From Thermoplasmatota archaeon (GTDB lineage Archaea > Thermoplasmatota > E2 > UBA202 > JdFR-43), in NCBI GenBank assembly GCA_029258955.1, contig JAPDJT010000015.1, positions 1-64,000 of the forward strand: DNA of 64,000 nt, given 5' to 3'. Positions 33,292 through 41,586 of this stretch are shown here, piece by piece. Each line of letters starts with the position of its first letter. The stretch's first letter is position 1. Position numbers and translations under genes: made by a program. The notes below the pieces were generated by a model. The model searched no databases. It was given only the letters and a program-made list of their open reading frames with translations, and had not been told where the DNA came from.

Positions 33292-33390
33292 GCAAAGTAC
33301 AAAACATGGTTCAAAATTTTGTACTTTGATGGTCGATTTTGTACTTTGACGGTTGAATTTACAGATATGGAATTTGAACTTTGACGGTTT
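33292..33390. repeat. Iteron-like direct repeats (possible replication origin or operator)
   Basis: TTTTGTACTTTGATGGTCG begins at 33317, TTTTGTACTTTGACGGTTG at 33337 and a diverged ATTTGAACTTTGACGGTTT at 33372. An inverted copy of the core (CAAAGTACAAAA) starts at 33293. The 20-base spacing of the first two puts them about two helical turns apart. They lie between the large HTH gene and the 101-aa gene. Confidence 0.6.
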
Positions 33391-33399
33391 TTCCCTGCA

Positions 33400-33705
33400 T
33401 TATCTCTCATACCACCCCTCCAGAGTTGTCTGCACGGGCTGGTTCAACAGAGCCTCATATACTCCTGCCTCCGCATGCTGTTTCACCGTCTCCAGAACTT
33501 CCCGAGGAGTTTTTCTGCCTCTGGCCATGTAAATTGCGAGCAGTTTTGCCGTGAATCTGATGAAATAGGCAAGCTCCCTGCCATTCCGAAAATCCATTTT
33601 AATCTCTCCATCATCTCCCCTGATCAGAATAAACAGCCGGGAATTTCTCTCGCTCAGGTATGCATCGAGCCTGCAGCTGCCCGCAATAAATGTCGCTATC
33701 TTCAT
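33400..33705 (-). CDS. Hypothetical protein of the element (101 aa)
   Basis: 101 residues: a beta-rich first half (CRLDAYLSERNSRLFILIRG) and a helical second half (FTAKLLAIYMARGRKTPREV). Unknown family. Its ATG overlaps the stop of the small upstream gene (ATGA). Confidence 0.5.
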   Translation of the reverse strand: MKIATFIAGSCRLDAYLSERNSRLFILIRGDDGEIKMDFRNGRELAYFIRFTAKLLAIYMARGRKTPREVLETVKQHAEAGVYEALLNQPVQTTLEGWYER

Positions 33706-33866
33706 GATCCCACTGGTCTGATGCGGGCTACCTCCGTTCTTCCCATATATCTCACAAAATCCTCCAGATCCTTCTTCAATTCCTCCTTTGTTATTCCATA
33801 CTTTTCCCTTATATTATCCAGAACTTTCTTCGATACTCTAACCTCTATAATTTCCACCTCAGACAA
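33702..33866 (-). CDS. Small possible RHH-type DNA-binding protein
   Basis: 54 residues from a TTG 6 bases after GGAGGTG (an ATG at 33872 abuts the ribosome-binding site, too close). SEVEIIEVRVSKKVLDNIRE forms a strand and helix, and TKEELKKDLEDFVRYM the second helix, an RHH or VapB-antitoxin-like pattern. The following 101-aa gene overlaps by 4 bases, so an antitoxin/toxin or regulator pair is possible; neither is proven. Confidence 0.5.
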   Translation of the reverse strand: MSEVEIIEVRVSKKVLDNIREKYGITKEELKKDLEDFVRYMGRTEVARIRPVGS

Positions 33867-33928
33867 AACCATCACCTCCAGCAGGAGAAATAACTTTTAA
33901 TTCACCCACACAAAGTCGGTCAAAAATA

Positions 33929-33960
33929 TATGGAGTAATGAGGAGCGGGCTCGGGGGGAT
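33929..33960. repeat. attR: 32-bp direct repeat at the tRNA-Lys 3' end
   Basis: Identical to 6603-6634. It starts 17 bases beyond the tRNA discriminator base and ends inside the T-arm. After this repeat the two sites differ (T versus G). Confidence 0.9.
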
Positions 33961-34019
33961 TTGAACCCCCGACCAACAGGTTAAGAGCCTGCCGCTCTAC
34001 CTAGCTGAGCTACGAGCCC
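33946..34019 (-). tRNA. tRNA-Lys(CTT)
   Basis: Acceptor strands GGGCTCG and CGAGCCC pair fully. The anticodon stem GCAGG/CCTGT encloses the loop CTCTTAA, anticodon CTT. The T-loop is GTTCAAATC within GGGGG/CCCCC. G is the discriminator and no CCA is encoded. It is intact despite serving as the integration site. A TATA-like TTTTTATATTTGA lies just upstream on the minus strand. Confidence 0.95.
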
Positions 34020-34063
34020 TATCGAAAAAATAAAATCAAATATAAAAATTTGATGATTGGCAA

Positions 34064-35020
34064 TTATTTTTCTTTTCCTATTGCCACCAAATATGCAAGC
34101 AATGCTTCAAGCTGGATTCTTTCATTACTTCCCTCTGAAATTCTGAATTCAATTTCTCCCATTTTATCTATAATTTCTGCTTTTTTTATTTCTGGTAAGG
34201 AAACATCAAAAATTGCAGAATGCAACCCTTTAATTATGTCCTCTCCAGATAAACCATCTTCAATAAACATCTTATCCAAAATTTCTCTTGCCTTTAGAAA
34301 ATCCCCTTTTAAAGCAGTTTCCAATAATTCTTTTGCTATCTCTGGCCTAGCAACTGCAGTCATTTTATAAACAACGTCTGCATCAATCTTTTTTGTTAAG
34401 CTCGCCGCAACTTGCAAAGCATTAATAGCTCTTCTCATATCCCCATTTGCAACATATAGCAGAGATTTCATGCCATCTTCAGTTATCTCCAATCCTTCTT
34501 TTTCAGCAATTTTCAGCAGATATTTTTTCATATCTTCCTCACTTATAGGAGAAAAACGGAATACAACACATCTCGACTGTATAGGCTCAATTATCTTGCT
34601 ACTATAATTACATGAAAGAATAAAACGACATGTTGCAGAATACCTTTCCATTGTTCTCCTTAAAGCAGCTTGAGCATCTGGCGTTAAAGCATCTGCTTCA
34701 TCAAGAAATATTATTTTAAATGGCGCTCCTCCTATGGGGGCTGTTCTCGCAAAATTTTTAATTCTTCCTCTTACCACATCTAAGCCTCTCTCGTCACTTG
34801 CATTTAACTCCTCAAAATTTTCCCTCCATCTTTCTCCATAAAATTCCTTTGCCAAAGCTATGGCACAAGTAGTTTTGCCGGTGCCAGCTGGACCAGCAAA
34901 AAGCATATGAGGAATAGAGCCAGATTTAACATACGCTTTCAAACTCTTAACTACATGTTCCTGTCCAACTACTTCATCGAGTTTAGCTGGTCTATATTTT
35001 TCAGTCCATATTTCCATCAT
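34064..35020 (-). CDS. rfcS: Replication factor C small subunit
   Basis: 318 residues, full family length. WTEKYRPAKLDEVVGQEHVV opens the protein; the Walker A is AGPAGTGKTT, Walker B is FLDEADALT, and the SRC motif appears in IQSRCVVF. It is the clamp-loader subunit that places PCNA on primed DNA. It overlaps the upstream small gene by 4 bases. No large subunit is in view. Confidence 0.95.
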   Translation of the reverse strand: MMEIWTEKYRPAKLDEVVGQEHVVKSLKAYVKSGSIPHMLFAGPAGTGKTTCAIALAKEFYGERWRENFEELNASDERGLDVVRGRIKNFARTAPIGGAPFKIIFLDEADALTPDAQAALRRTMERYSATCRFILSCNYSSKIIEPIQSRCVVFRFSPISEEDMKKYLLKIAEKEGLEITEDGMKSLLYVANGDMRRAINALQVAASLTKKIDADVVYKMTAVARPEIAKELLETALKGDFLKAREILDKMFIEDGLSGEDIIKGLHSAIFDVSLPEIKKAEIIDKMGEIEFRISEGSNERIQLEALLAYLVAIGKEK

Positions 35021-35307
35021 TGTACCGCCCTCTTTTTGTATTCAATAGTAATATCCTTATCAAGGCGATGGTCTATGCGTAAATCAATATGAATGCGTTT
35101 TACTCCCATTTCCACCAATACATCATGAGATTTCTTTATAACATCAAAAATTTCATCAAGTGTTTTTGCTTCTATGGTTGTAGCCATTGCTCCCGTCTCA
35201 TGTTTTAATCCCGATTTTTCTATTTCCTCAATTACCCTTTTAACATATTTACTTACAGAAGCTCCCTCTGATGTCGGAAATATTGCAAATTCTGCAATAA
35301 TCATCAC
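35017..35307 (-). CDS. MTH1187/YkoF-family thiamine-binding-like protein
   Basis: 96 residues: AEFAIFPTSEGASVSKYVKR, then GLKHETGAMATTIE and a last strand VKRIHIDLRIDHR. This matches the UPF0045/MTH1187 ferredoxin-like fold known to bind thiamine or its pyrimidine. Coupled to rfcS by a 4-base overlap. Confidence 0.85.
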   Translation of the reverse strand: MMIIAEFAIFPTSEGASVSKYVKRVIEEIEKSGLKHETGAMATTIEAKTLDEIFDVIKKSHDVLVEMGVKRIHIDLRIDHRLDKDITIEYKKRAVQ

Positions 35308-35351
35308 TTCAAAATGAAAAGGAGATTTAAAAGCTTTCTTTTATGCTGGAC

Positions 35352-35446
35352 TTGTCGAAATAAAAAAGATGGGGGCATTATCTTATACATGCAGGAATTT
35401 ACTATGGCAACTTCCTTTTCCATTAAATTTTGGACAATTGCCAATT
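35352..35446. repeat. Dispersed palindromic repeat (reverse copy)
   Basis: On the minus strand it reads TTGTCCAAAATTTAATGGAA, then GTTGCCATAGTAAATTCCTG, and ends CTTTTTTATTTCGACAAG, matching the copy at 37841-37945 in order and spacing. It fills the gap between two genes. Confidence 0.6.
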
Positions 35447-36225
35447 TACAGTCCATAACTTTCTTCCAATAAATTGATGAGTTTGTTGGAAAATCTTGCA
35501 AGAGGAGCGCCATCAATAATATCATGATCAACACTTATTATGAAACGCAAAAATTCTCTCTCTGCTAGCTTGCCATCCTTCATTACAACCTTCTTTGTTA
35601 TTCCTCCTATTGCTGCTGAAGTTGTGAAATGGCCTCCTAATGTAATAAGCCATCCTTTAAAATTCCCTTTCATTCCAACAGCAGTAACAGCTGTAGTTCC
35701 CATATATTTCTTTTTTCTAAATGCATTTTTACCCAAAACTAACCATAAAAATTTTTGTATAAATGTAGGAGAATTAAGGGCAAACTTCCTTAAAAAATCC
35801 ATTCTATCCAAAACTTGTGTTTTTTCTCCTATTTCCATTTTCTGGGCTTTTCTTATTTCCTTAGTTATGTCTTCAATGCTCATTTCATTTGCCTTCCTTA
35901 TGATATATGCCACTGGTCTTGCTTCCACATCAAATTCTCTTTCTATTGGAATTGCAACATCAACATCATTATAAATAACGATTTTTTTCCTTCCATGCCT
36001 AATAGAATTGAATAATTTTTCTTCTTTCATTACCTCAACAAAACATTTTATAAACCATGCTGTAAAAGATACATCGATTCCTTTCTTTTTATATTCCTTA
36101 ATTTTTTCCCTTGCATCTGTCACATCTGCTTCAAGAACAGTATGAGTAACATGTTTTTTCCTTAATTCCAACAATAATGAAATATTTTGCCTAACTTTAG
36201 TAAATGGTATAATCTCGTAATCCAT
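35446..36225 (-). CDS. Free-standing 2-oxoacid dehydrogenase E2 (acyltransferase) domain
   Basis: 259 residues from the ATG at 36225; the frame upstream is repeat sequence. It keeps the E2 catalytic core with SVDHDIIDGAPLARF (the HxxxDG active site) and FTAWFIKCFVEVMKEE, but has no lipoyl or subunit-binding domain. The central TTLG/GG strand pattern (ITLGGHFTTSAAIGGI) replaces the usual chain. Acyl transfer from CoA is inferred; the acyl group and partner are unknown, since no E1 or E3 gene is near. Confidence 0.8.
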   Translation of the reverse strand: MDYEIIPFTKVRQNISLLLELRKKHVTHTVLEADVTDAREKIKEYKKKGIDVSFTAWFIKCFVEVMKEEKLFNSIRHGRKKIVIYNDVDVAIPIEREFDVEARPVAYIIRKANEMSIEDITKEIRKAQKMEIGEKTQVLDRMDFLRKFALNSPTFIQKFLWLVLGKNAFRKKKYMGTTAVTAVGMKGNFKGWLITLGGHFTTSAAIGGITKKVVMKDGKLAEREFLRFIISVDHDIIDGAPLARFSNKLINLLEESYGL

Positions 36226-36286
36226 ATTGAATAAAATTTCTCCTCTATTAACTTTTTTATAAAAACGAGATTGATGAAAAAAGGAT

Positions 36287-36455
36287 AAATGAAATGGAAT
36301 GTTGTTATGGCATATCCTCATGCAACAATAGCGGGTGCAACAATTCATTTATTCAACCCACCCTATAAAAACGAAGACATTGAATAAAGATAAATGAAAA
36401 AATATCTATTTCCATAAAAAGATAAGCCATAATAACATCCTATTTCATTTTAATT
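36287..36455. repeat. Two palindromic intergenic repeats
   Basis: A forward copy (36287-36362: AATGAAATGGAATGTTGTTA, loop, CAACAATTCATTTATTCAAC) and a reverse copy (about 36378-36455) lie in the 308-base gap. No gene is seen in it. Confidence 0.55.
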
Positions 36456-36533
36456 TATACAAATATAAAATTTATAGCAACATTCTTCATAATTTAATCT
36501 AAAAATTTACATTCTAAACAACAATACTTACTA

Positions 36534-37670
36534 ATGATTGCATACATTGATATAATATCTGGAATAAGCGGGGATATGCTTTTAGGTGCATTAATAGATG
36601 CTGGTTTTCCAGCACATAAATTAAAAAATGAGTTAGATAAATTAGGAATAGATTATGAAATTGAAATTAAAAAAGAAAGAGATGTGGTAGAAGCAACTTC
36701 TGTTTATGTTTATTCAGAAGATAAAAAAGAGAGGAGATTAAAAGACATTTTTGAGATAATAGAAAAAAGCGATTTAAAAAAAGAAATAAAAGAAAAAGCA
36801 AAAGAAATGTTTGCAAAATTGGCGGAAGCGGAGGCAAAAATACACGGAGTAAGTAAAGAAGAAATTATTTTTCATGAATTGGGAGCAATTGATACTATAG
36901 TAGATATTGTAGGTTGTTTGATTGCTATTGAAGGCTTGAAAATAAAAAAAATGTATTCATCTCCAGTAAAAGTTGGGAAGGGGTTTGTTAAATGCATGCA
37001 CGGCTTATTACCTGTTCCTGCGCCTGCTACTGTTGAGCTGTTAAAGAATAAGCCTGTTGAATTTACCCAGATAAATGAAGAAATTACTACGCCTACAGGA
37101 GCTGTTTTACTTAGTTTAGCGGAATTTTCACAGCCAGAAATGGAGGTGAAAGCTGTTGGATATGGAAAGGGAAAGAAAAAGTTAGATGTGCCAAATATCC
37201 TGAGAATTTTTATTGGAAATGAGATAGATGCTGAAGGAATTTATGTTATTGAAACAAATATAGATGATATGAATCCTGAATTTTATCCTCATGTTATTGA
37301 AAAATTGCAAAAAGTAGCTATTGATGCATATATTATTCCTGTTATTATGAAAAAGGGAAGGTGTGGAATTCTTTTAAAAGTTCTTGTAGGTCATGAAAAA
37401 CTGGAAGAAGCAAAAAAGATAGTATTTGAAGAAACAACAACCTTTGGAATAAGATATTATAAGGTGAGGAGAGAGAAATTGGAAAGAGATGTTATTGATA
37501 TAGAAACAAAATATGGGAAAATAGGAGTAAAGATTGGATATTTAAATGGAAAAATAGTTAGCATTTCTCCCGAATACGAGGATTGTAAAAAAATTGCTAA
37601 AACATCAAATAAACCGATAAAAGAAATATACGAGGAGGCGAAAAGAAAAGCTGTGGAAAAATTAAAATGA
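36534..37670 (+). CDS. larC: Nickel-pincer cofactor biosynthesis protein LarC
   Basis: 378 residues, full length. AYIDIISGISGDMLLGALID is the family start, followed by FHELGAIDTIVDIVGCLIAI, HGLLPVPAPATVELL and TPTGAVLLSLAEF, then IETNIDDMNPEFYPHV in the second domain. LarC inserts nickel into the pincer cofactor with CTP. The full-length gene is in one frame, unlike the frameshifted larC1/C2 of lactobacilli. No larB, larE or larA is seen here. Confidence 0.9.
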   Translation: MIAYIDIISGISGDMLLGALIDAGFPAHKLKNELDKLGIDYEIEIKKERDVVEATSVYVYSEDKKERRLKDIFEIIEKSDLKKEIKEKAKEMFAKLAEAEAKIHGVSKEEIIFHELGAIDTIVDIVGCLIAIEGLKIKKMYSSPVKVGKGFVKCMHGLLPVPAPATVELLKNKPVEFTQINEEITTPTGAVLLSLAEFSQPEMEVKAVGYGKGKKKLDVPNILRIFIGNEIDAEGIYVIETNIDDMNPEFYPHVIEKLQKVAIDAYIIPVIMKKGRCGILLKVLVGHEKLEEAKKIVFEETTTFGIRYYKVRREKLERDVIDIETKYGKIGVKIGYLNGKIVSISPEYEDCKKIAKTSNKPIKEIYEEAKRKAVEKLK

Positions 37671-37722
37671 TGGTAATTTCCCATCTAGTACAATAGCCAG
37701 TACTATTTTCATCTATCTGAGG

Positions 37723-37945
37723 TTCTCGAAAAATGAAATGGGAGATGTTGTCATGGCATATCCTCCCATGCAAAGAAGCTAATAACACCTTTTCTTTCAT
37801 TTTTGGTCCCCATTTATCTATAAACTCGAAATTTTTCGGGATTGTCAAAAATTAATGAAATGAGATGTTGCCATAATAAATTCTCATACAACAATAGCCA
37901 ATGGCAACCATTTCTTTCAATTTTTCGACGAACTCGAAATTTTTC
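37723..37945. repeat. Two tandem palindromic intergenic repeats
   Basis: The first (37723-37840) and second (37841-37945) run in the same direction. The second is the best preserved: GTCAAAAATTAATGAAATGA, then GTTGCCAT, a loop, ATGGCAAC, then CATTTCTTTCAATTTTTCGA. Its arms are an imperfect inverted repeat of about 30 bp. No gene is seen between larC and 37993. Confidence 0.7.
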
Positions 37946-37992
37946 GAAAACATTATATATAATCCATCCATGATGGAGTGGGAGGGGATAGA

Positions 37993-38670
37993 TTGCAAAT
38001 AAGGAGAAGATTATTGATTTTGGGCATAGCAATAGTGGCTCTGTCTGCAGCAATAGCAACGCAGTATGCAAGAATGAGTATAGGATATGAATTCACAGTG
38101 GTGCATCCAGCAGAAGGGCTGATAAGATTTGTTGGCTATGATAACTCTTCTGCAGATGGTGTTAGACTGTTAAGAATAGAAAACAATGCCACAAACCCAA
38201 CACTAAAACTCTATTTTGGAGATATACCAAAAGGAATGAATAAAACATATACGGCAGCATTTGCAATAGTCAATGAAGAAGATTTTCCAGTAAATATTGT
38301 GGGAATAAACGTTGATGGAACAGGCGCAAACTATATCCAAGTATGGCTTCATGCTGATGCCACCAAAAAAGCAAATGATGACACCAGTGTTTTGTTGTGG
38401 AATAAGGGAACTGGCTGGGCAGGAGGAACAGCTTGGACACTGGCAAAAGGAGATGGTGACACAAGCACAATGAATGGCGGAGTAACAGATACACCATGGG
38501 ATTCAACAGCTAGTATAAGATATGCAGATTCAACACCTGTTGCAACAAGTGGTTCAACAGATTTTGTTTGGGTGCAGATATCAATAGATACATCTGGAAT
38601 AAGTTCTTGGAGTAGCCCAACATCATATACTGGCAGTATTGAATTTGAATTTGAGGCAGTAACAACGTAA
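37993..38670 (+). CDS. Secreted TasA/camelysin-like surface protein
   Basis: 225 residues from a TTG after GGAGGGGAT. A signal-type helix (LLILGIAIVALSAAIATQYA) is followed by a beta-rich domain with NEEDFPVNIVGINVDG, the jelly-roll style of TasA/camelysin and DUF1102 proteins. It is followed by a secreted protein and a SipW-like signal peptidase, the layout used to process TasA fibres in Bacillus. Family call by pattern and context only. Confidence 0.6.
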   Translation: MQIRRRLLILGIAIVALSAAIATQYARMSIGYEFTVVHPAEGLIRFVGYDNSSADGVRLLRIENNATNPTLKLYFGDIPKGMNKTYTAAFAIVNEEDFPVNIVGINVDGTGANYIQVWLHADATKKANDDTSVLLWNKGTGWAGGTAWTLAKGDGDTSTMNGGVTDTPWDSTASIRYADSTPVATSGSTDFVWVQISIDTSGISSWSSPTSYTGSIEFEFEAVTT

Positions 38671-38747
38671 TGAGTTTCATAAAAAAACTATTGATTATAA
38701 TAGCCATTGCTATACTGCTTACAGCAATTGCAGCAATAATAGCATGA
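38670..38747 (+). CDS. 25-residue membrane peptide
   Basis: Starts MSFIKKLLIIIAIAILLTAI and ends AAIIA. Its ATG overlaps the upstream TAA (TAATG) and its TGA overlaps the next ATG (ATGA), so it lies tightly in the operon. One hydrophobic helix with a basic N-end. Confidence 0.55.
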   Translation: MSFIKKLLIIIAIAILLTAIAAIIA

Positions 38748-40081
38748 AAAAGAAACTTCTTTTCTTTGCCCTTTTTCTTTCTATATTGCTATCTGGTACA
38801 ATCTTTCAAAGCCAAATTTTTGCAAATCAATTTGTTAAGAAAAAAACAAGCTATTTCTTTAATGTAGTTGAAGCAGGTTATGTAAGATTTAAAGGTTTAT
38901 TTGGAGCTTCTATTGCAAGGGAAGGAAAAATAAATGAAACACACATTTATCATTTTCAAGCTTTAAATAATGAGATAAGCGTAGCAATATATGACGGAGA
39001 TGGATTAGAAGTCAAAATATATAATGACACACAAATAATTATTAATTCATTTGCTAACTCTGCTGATAACTGGGATTATTTTAATTTTTCAAATGCACAT
39101 GGAAACTATACTTTGGAAATAAAAGAGGATTCATGGAGCTATTTAGGAGGTAATTACTATGGATTGAAAATTGACGGAACAAACAGAATATTTATGAATG
39201 TCAATCAATCTATTTTGTATCCTGGCTATTCCCCAGCTCCAAATTATTATGGCACAAACGATGCAATGATTGTTGGAAGAGGAACAATTTTTTCCAGATA
39301 TGAAACATATGAAATATTTGCAAATAATAATTCAAGTATAGCAATATATGATGGAGATGGATTGGCGGTATTGATTTATGATGGAAATGCTTTAAAACAA
39401 ATTTTTTTAGCAAATTCAAACAATGCCTGGGATACTTTTAGTATTCCCTCAGGAAAACATAAAGTTATAGTTTATGACTTATATGGAATAAATGATTATT
39501 CCACTGGAGGAAATTTCTACAGACTTGCCACATCAAATGCAAGCCTATGGCTTATTAATGAAGGCTTAGCAATAAAAACATATGATTTTTCAAACAATGC
39601 GAGTATTGATAGATATGCTTATCGCTACCAAATATATTCTGCCCCTCCATCTAGTAATGATATTCCATCCATTGAGTTTTCTCCTTCTCAATATCAAAAT
39701 ATTTCATATGATGATGGCATAGAGCAAATTGAAAGAGCAAGTTTGGGTTATTATGCATCTCACAGATTTGTTTTCAATATAGAAAATGCATCTCTACTCC
39801 ATATAACATGGAAAGGCAGAGGATGGCACGATTTTTGGCTGTGGAATGGAGCTATCTTATACATCTGGAATTATTCTAGTGGTTCATATGAGTTGTTAGA
39901 TTACACAACAGGAAGCTCAATAACTATTTTGGAGGGAGTGATAACCAATCCCTCGAATTATATTCAAAATGGAAACATTACAATTCTTGTTGTACAAAAC
40001 GGCTATAGCTTTAGGTGGTGGCTCTGGACTTTTCATTCATACATTGCCACAGACTACATTAAATTGGAGGTGATTGATTGA
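38744..40081 (+). CDS. Secreted beta-rich protein of the signal-peptidase cassette
   Basis: 445 residues with a signal peptide (LLFFALFLSILLSGTIFQSQ). Two related modules contain YDGDGLEVKIYND and YDGDGLAVLIYDG, and a third, carbohydrate-binding-like module fills the C-terminal third (FRWWLWTFHSYIATDYIKLE). I do not recognise the family. A cargo or accessory subunit for the neighbouring signal peptidase is likely. Confidence 0.6.
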   Translation: MKKKLLFFALFLSILLSGTIFQSQIFANQFVKKKTSYFFNVVEAGYVRFKGLFGASIAREGKINETHIYHFQALNNEISVAIYDGDGLEVKIYNDTQIIINSFANSADNWDYFNFSNAHGNYTLEIKEDSWSYLGGNYYGLKIDGTNRIFMNVNQSILYPGYSPAPNYYGTNDAMIVGRGTIFSRYETYEIFANNNSSIAIYDGDGLAVLIYDGNALKQIFLANSNNAWDTFSIPSGKHKVIVYDLYGINDYSTGGNFYRLATSNASLWLINEGLAIKTYDFSNNASIDRYAYRYQIYSAPPSSNDIPSIEFSPSQYQNISYDDGIEQIERASLGYYASHRFVFNIENASLLHITWKGRGWHDFWLWNGAILYIWNYSSGSYELLDYTTGSSITILEGVITNPSNYIQNGNITILVVQNGYSFRWWLWTFHSYIATDYIKLEVID

Positions 40082-41586
40082 ACATGAAAAAGATTATAGG
40101 TGATTTCGCTTTTTTTGCTGTTCTTTTATTAATAGTGGCGAGATTTCTTACCATTTTCAATGGTGTGGCTTTTCCAGCAAATATTGTTGCATCTTCATCA
40201 ATGAAACCAACTTTGAATAAAGGAGATATTGTAATATGGATTCCGTGCAAAATTGAAAATGTTGCTGTAGGAGATATTGTCGTATATAGAAGCATATATG
40301 GCAATCTTGTTGTACATCGAGTAGTTGATATAAAAAATGGAAAACTTGTTACAAAAGGAGACGCAAATGAATACACAGATCAAAAAGGACCTCATTTGCC
40401 AGAGCCTTATGTTGATGAAGAAAGATTAAAAGGAAAAGTGATAATGATTGGAAATTCTCCTGCAAAAATACCTTATGCAGGTTATTTATGGATTTTAATT
40501 AACGATGCTTTTGAAAAACTGTCGAAACACATTTTATGGGGGGAGCCTCAGCCAAAAATAAAATTTGCCATCTTTTTGCCTTTTTTCATTTCAATATCTG
40601 TTTTAATGAGCCTCATTATATTCTGGCTTCCAAATGGAATAAATGTTAGAGAAGAATTGCAAAGGTTAATATTTGGGGCAGAAAAACTTTCATTAAAAAA
40701 AGCTTTTTTATTATTTATCCCAGTTTTTACTTCTTTCCTATTATTTACCTCATTTTTATCATATGATTCCTCACCAGTTAAAAAGGAAATACCAATATCA
40801 AATCCATCTCTATTCCCAGTTAAAGGAATTCTTATTATAAAAGAAAATGGTAAGGAAACTTTTAAGGAGTTTATTGAGCTGAAAAGTGGGGAAATAAAAA
40901 GAATAAGATTAGAAAATTTTTCTGGGACTGCATATTTATATTCCTCTCCATACTGGTTTTTAATTCCAGAGAAATTTGCTGAATTAAAAACAGCACAATT
41001 TATTATTGCATCATCTGTCTATTCTGCCTTTATATTAACATTAATAACTCTCTTTATCCTTATGCTTTTTTCCATAACTATCGATAAGCTTGAGATTTTC
41101 TTAACATATCTTTCTTTCATTTTTCTTCAATATCCTGTCAAATTAAAATTCAAAAATTTAAAATGGAAAAAGATAAAAGACAGAATGTTATGGATAAACA
41201 TGTTTAACAAAAAAATTCTCTTGACCCCTTTCTTATCATTGATTTTCATTCCACTATTATTTGATGGAGTTAAAAATTTGCTCCTTGTTATAGCCATTTC
41301 TTCAGTTTTCATCTCCTTCATAGCGTATGCTATAGGCTGTAGATTCAAAAATGAAATAGCATATATTTCTTTTATTTCTTCTTTATTAATTTCAATTGCA
41401 TTTACCACTGGACACAGTCAACCTACAGACTTAATTTTACTAATAAATGTTTTATCTATTTCTTTAATCCTTTCCATTTTTATTTTCATTTTGCATTTCA
41501 TATTGTCTTGGAGTATAATAGCTACAATTCATTATTTAAAGGAAAAAATAGATGTTATAGCCTCTTTGGAGGTGTGTGATTTATGA
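40078..41586 (+). CDS. Signal peptidase I (archaeal/SipW type) with long membrane C-terminus
   Basis: 502 residues. The catalytic Ser is in VASSSMKPTLNKGDIVIW; the second motif VVHRVVDIKNGKLVTKGDAN holds the His that replaces the bacterial Lys. After residue 160 come a membrane helix, a beta domain (KGILIIKENGKETFKEFIEL) and about six more membrane segments, far beyond the usual 200-residue enzyme. The TTG start is 5 bases after GGAGGTG and overlaps the previous stop. It should cleave the secreted proteins upstream. Confidence 0.85.
   Translation: MNMKKIIGDFAFFAVLLLIVARFLTIFNGVAFPANIVASSSMKPTLNKGDIVIWIPCKIENVAVGDIVVYRSIYGNLVVHRVVDIKNGKLVTKGDANEYTDQKGPHLPEPYVDEERLKGKVIMIGNSPAKIPYAGYLWILINDAFEKLSKHILWGEPQPKIKFAIFLPFFISISVLMSLIIFWLPNGINVREELQRLIFGAEKLSLKKAFLLFIPVFTSFLLFTSFLSYDSSPVKKEIPISNPSLFPVKGILIIKENGKETFKEFIELKSGEIKRIRLENFSGTAYLYSSPYWFLIPEKFAELKTAQFIIASSVYSAFILTLITLFILMLFSITIDKLEIFLTYLSFIFLQYPVKLKFKNLKWKKIKDRMLWINMFNKKILLTPFLSLIFIPLLFDGVKNLLLVIAISSVFISFIAYAIGCRFKNEIAYISFISSLLISIAFTTGHSQPTDLILLINVLSISLILSIFIFILHFILSWSIIATIHYLKEKIDVIASLEVCDL

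Larger units (their letters stand above)
6603..33960. mobile_element. Integrated element (provirus or integrative plasmid) at tRNA-Lys(CTT)
   Basis: A stretch of about 27.4 kb lies between two perfect 32-bp direct repeats (6603-6634 and 33929-33960). The right repeat contains the 3' part of an intact tRNA-Lys gene. A tyrosine integrase sits at the left end. The left and right arms are richer in G+C than the host and lack the host palindromic repeats. The content is recombinases, ParB-like, RHH and HTH regulators, a P-loop ATPase and a long run of membrane and surface proteins. I recognise no capsid, portal, terminase or relaxase, so virus versus conjugative element is undecided. Confidence 0.88.

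Noticed and set aside
35304-35534. 76-codon open frame on the minus strand
   Set aside because: It is read through the palindromic repeat and into the end of the E2-like gene; no coding signal.
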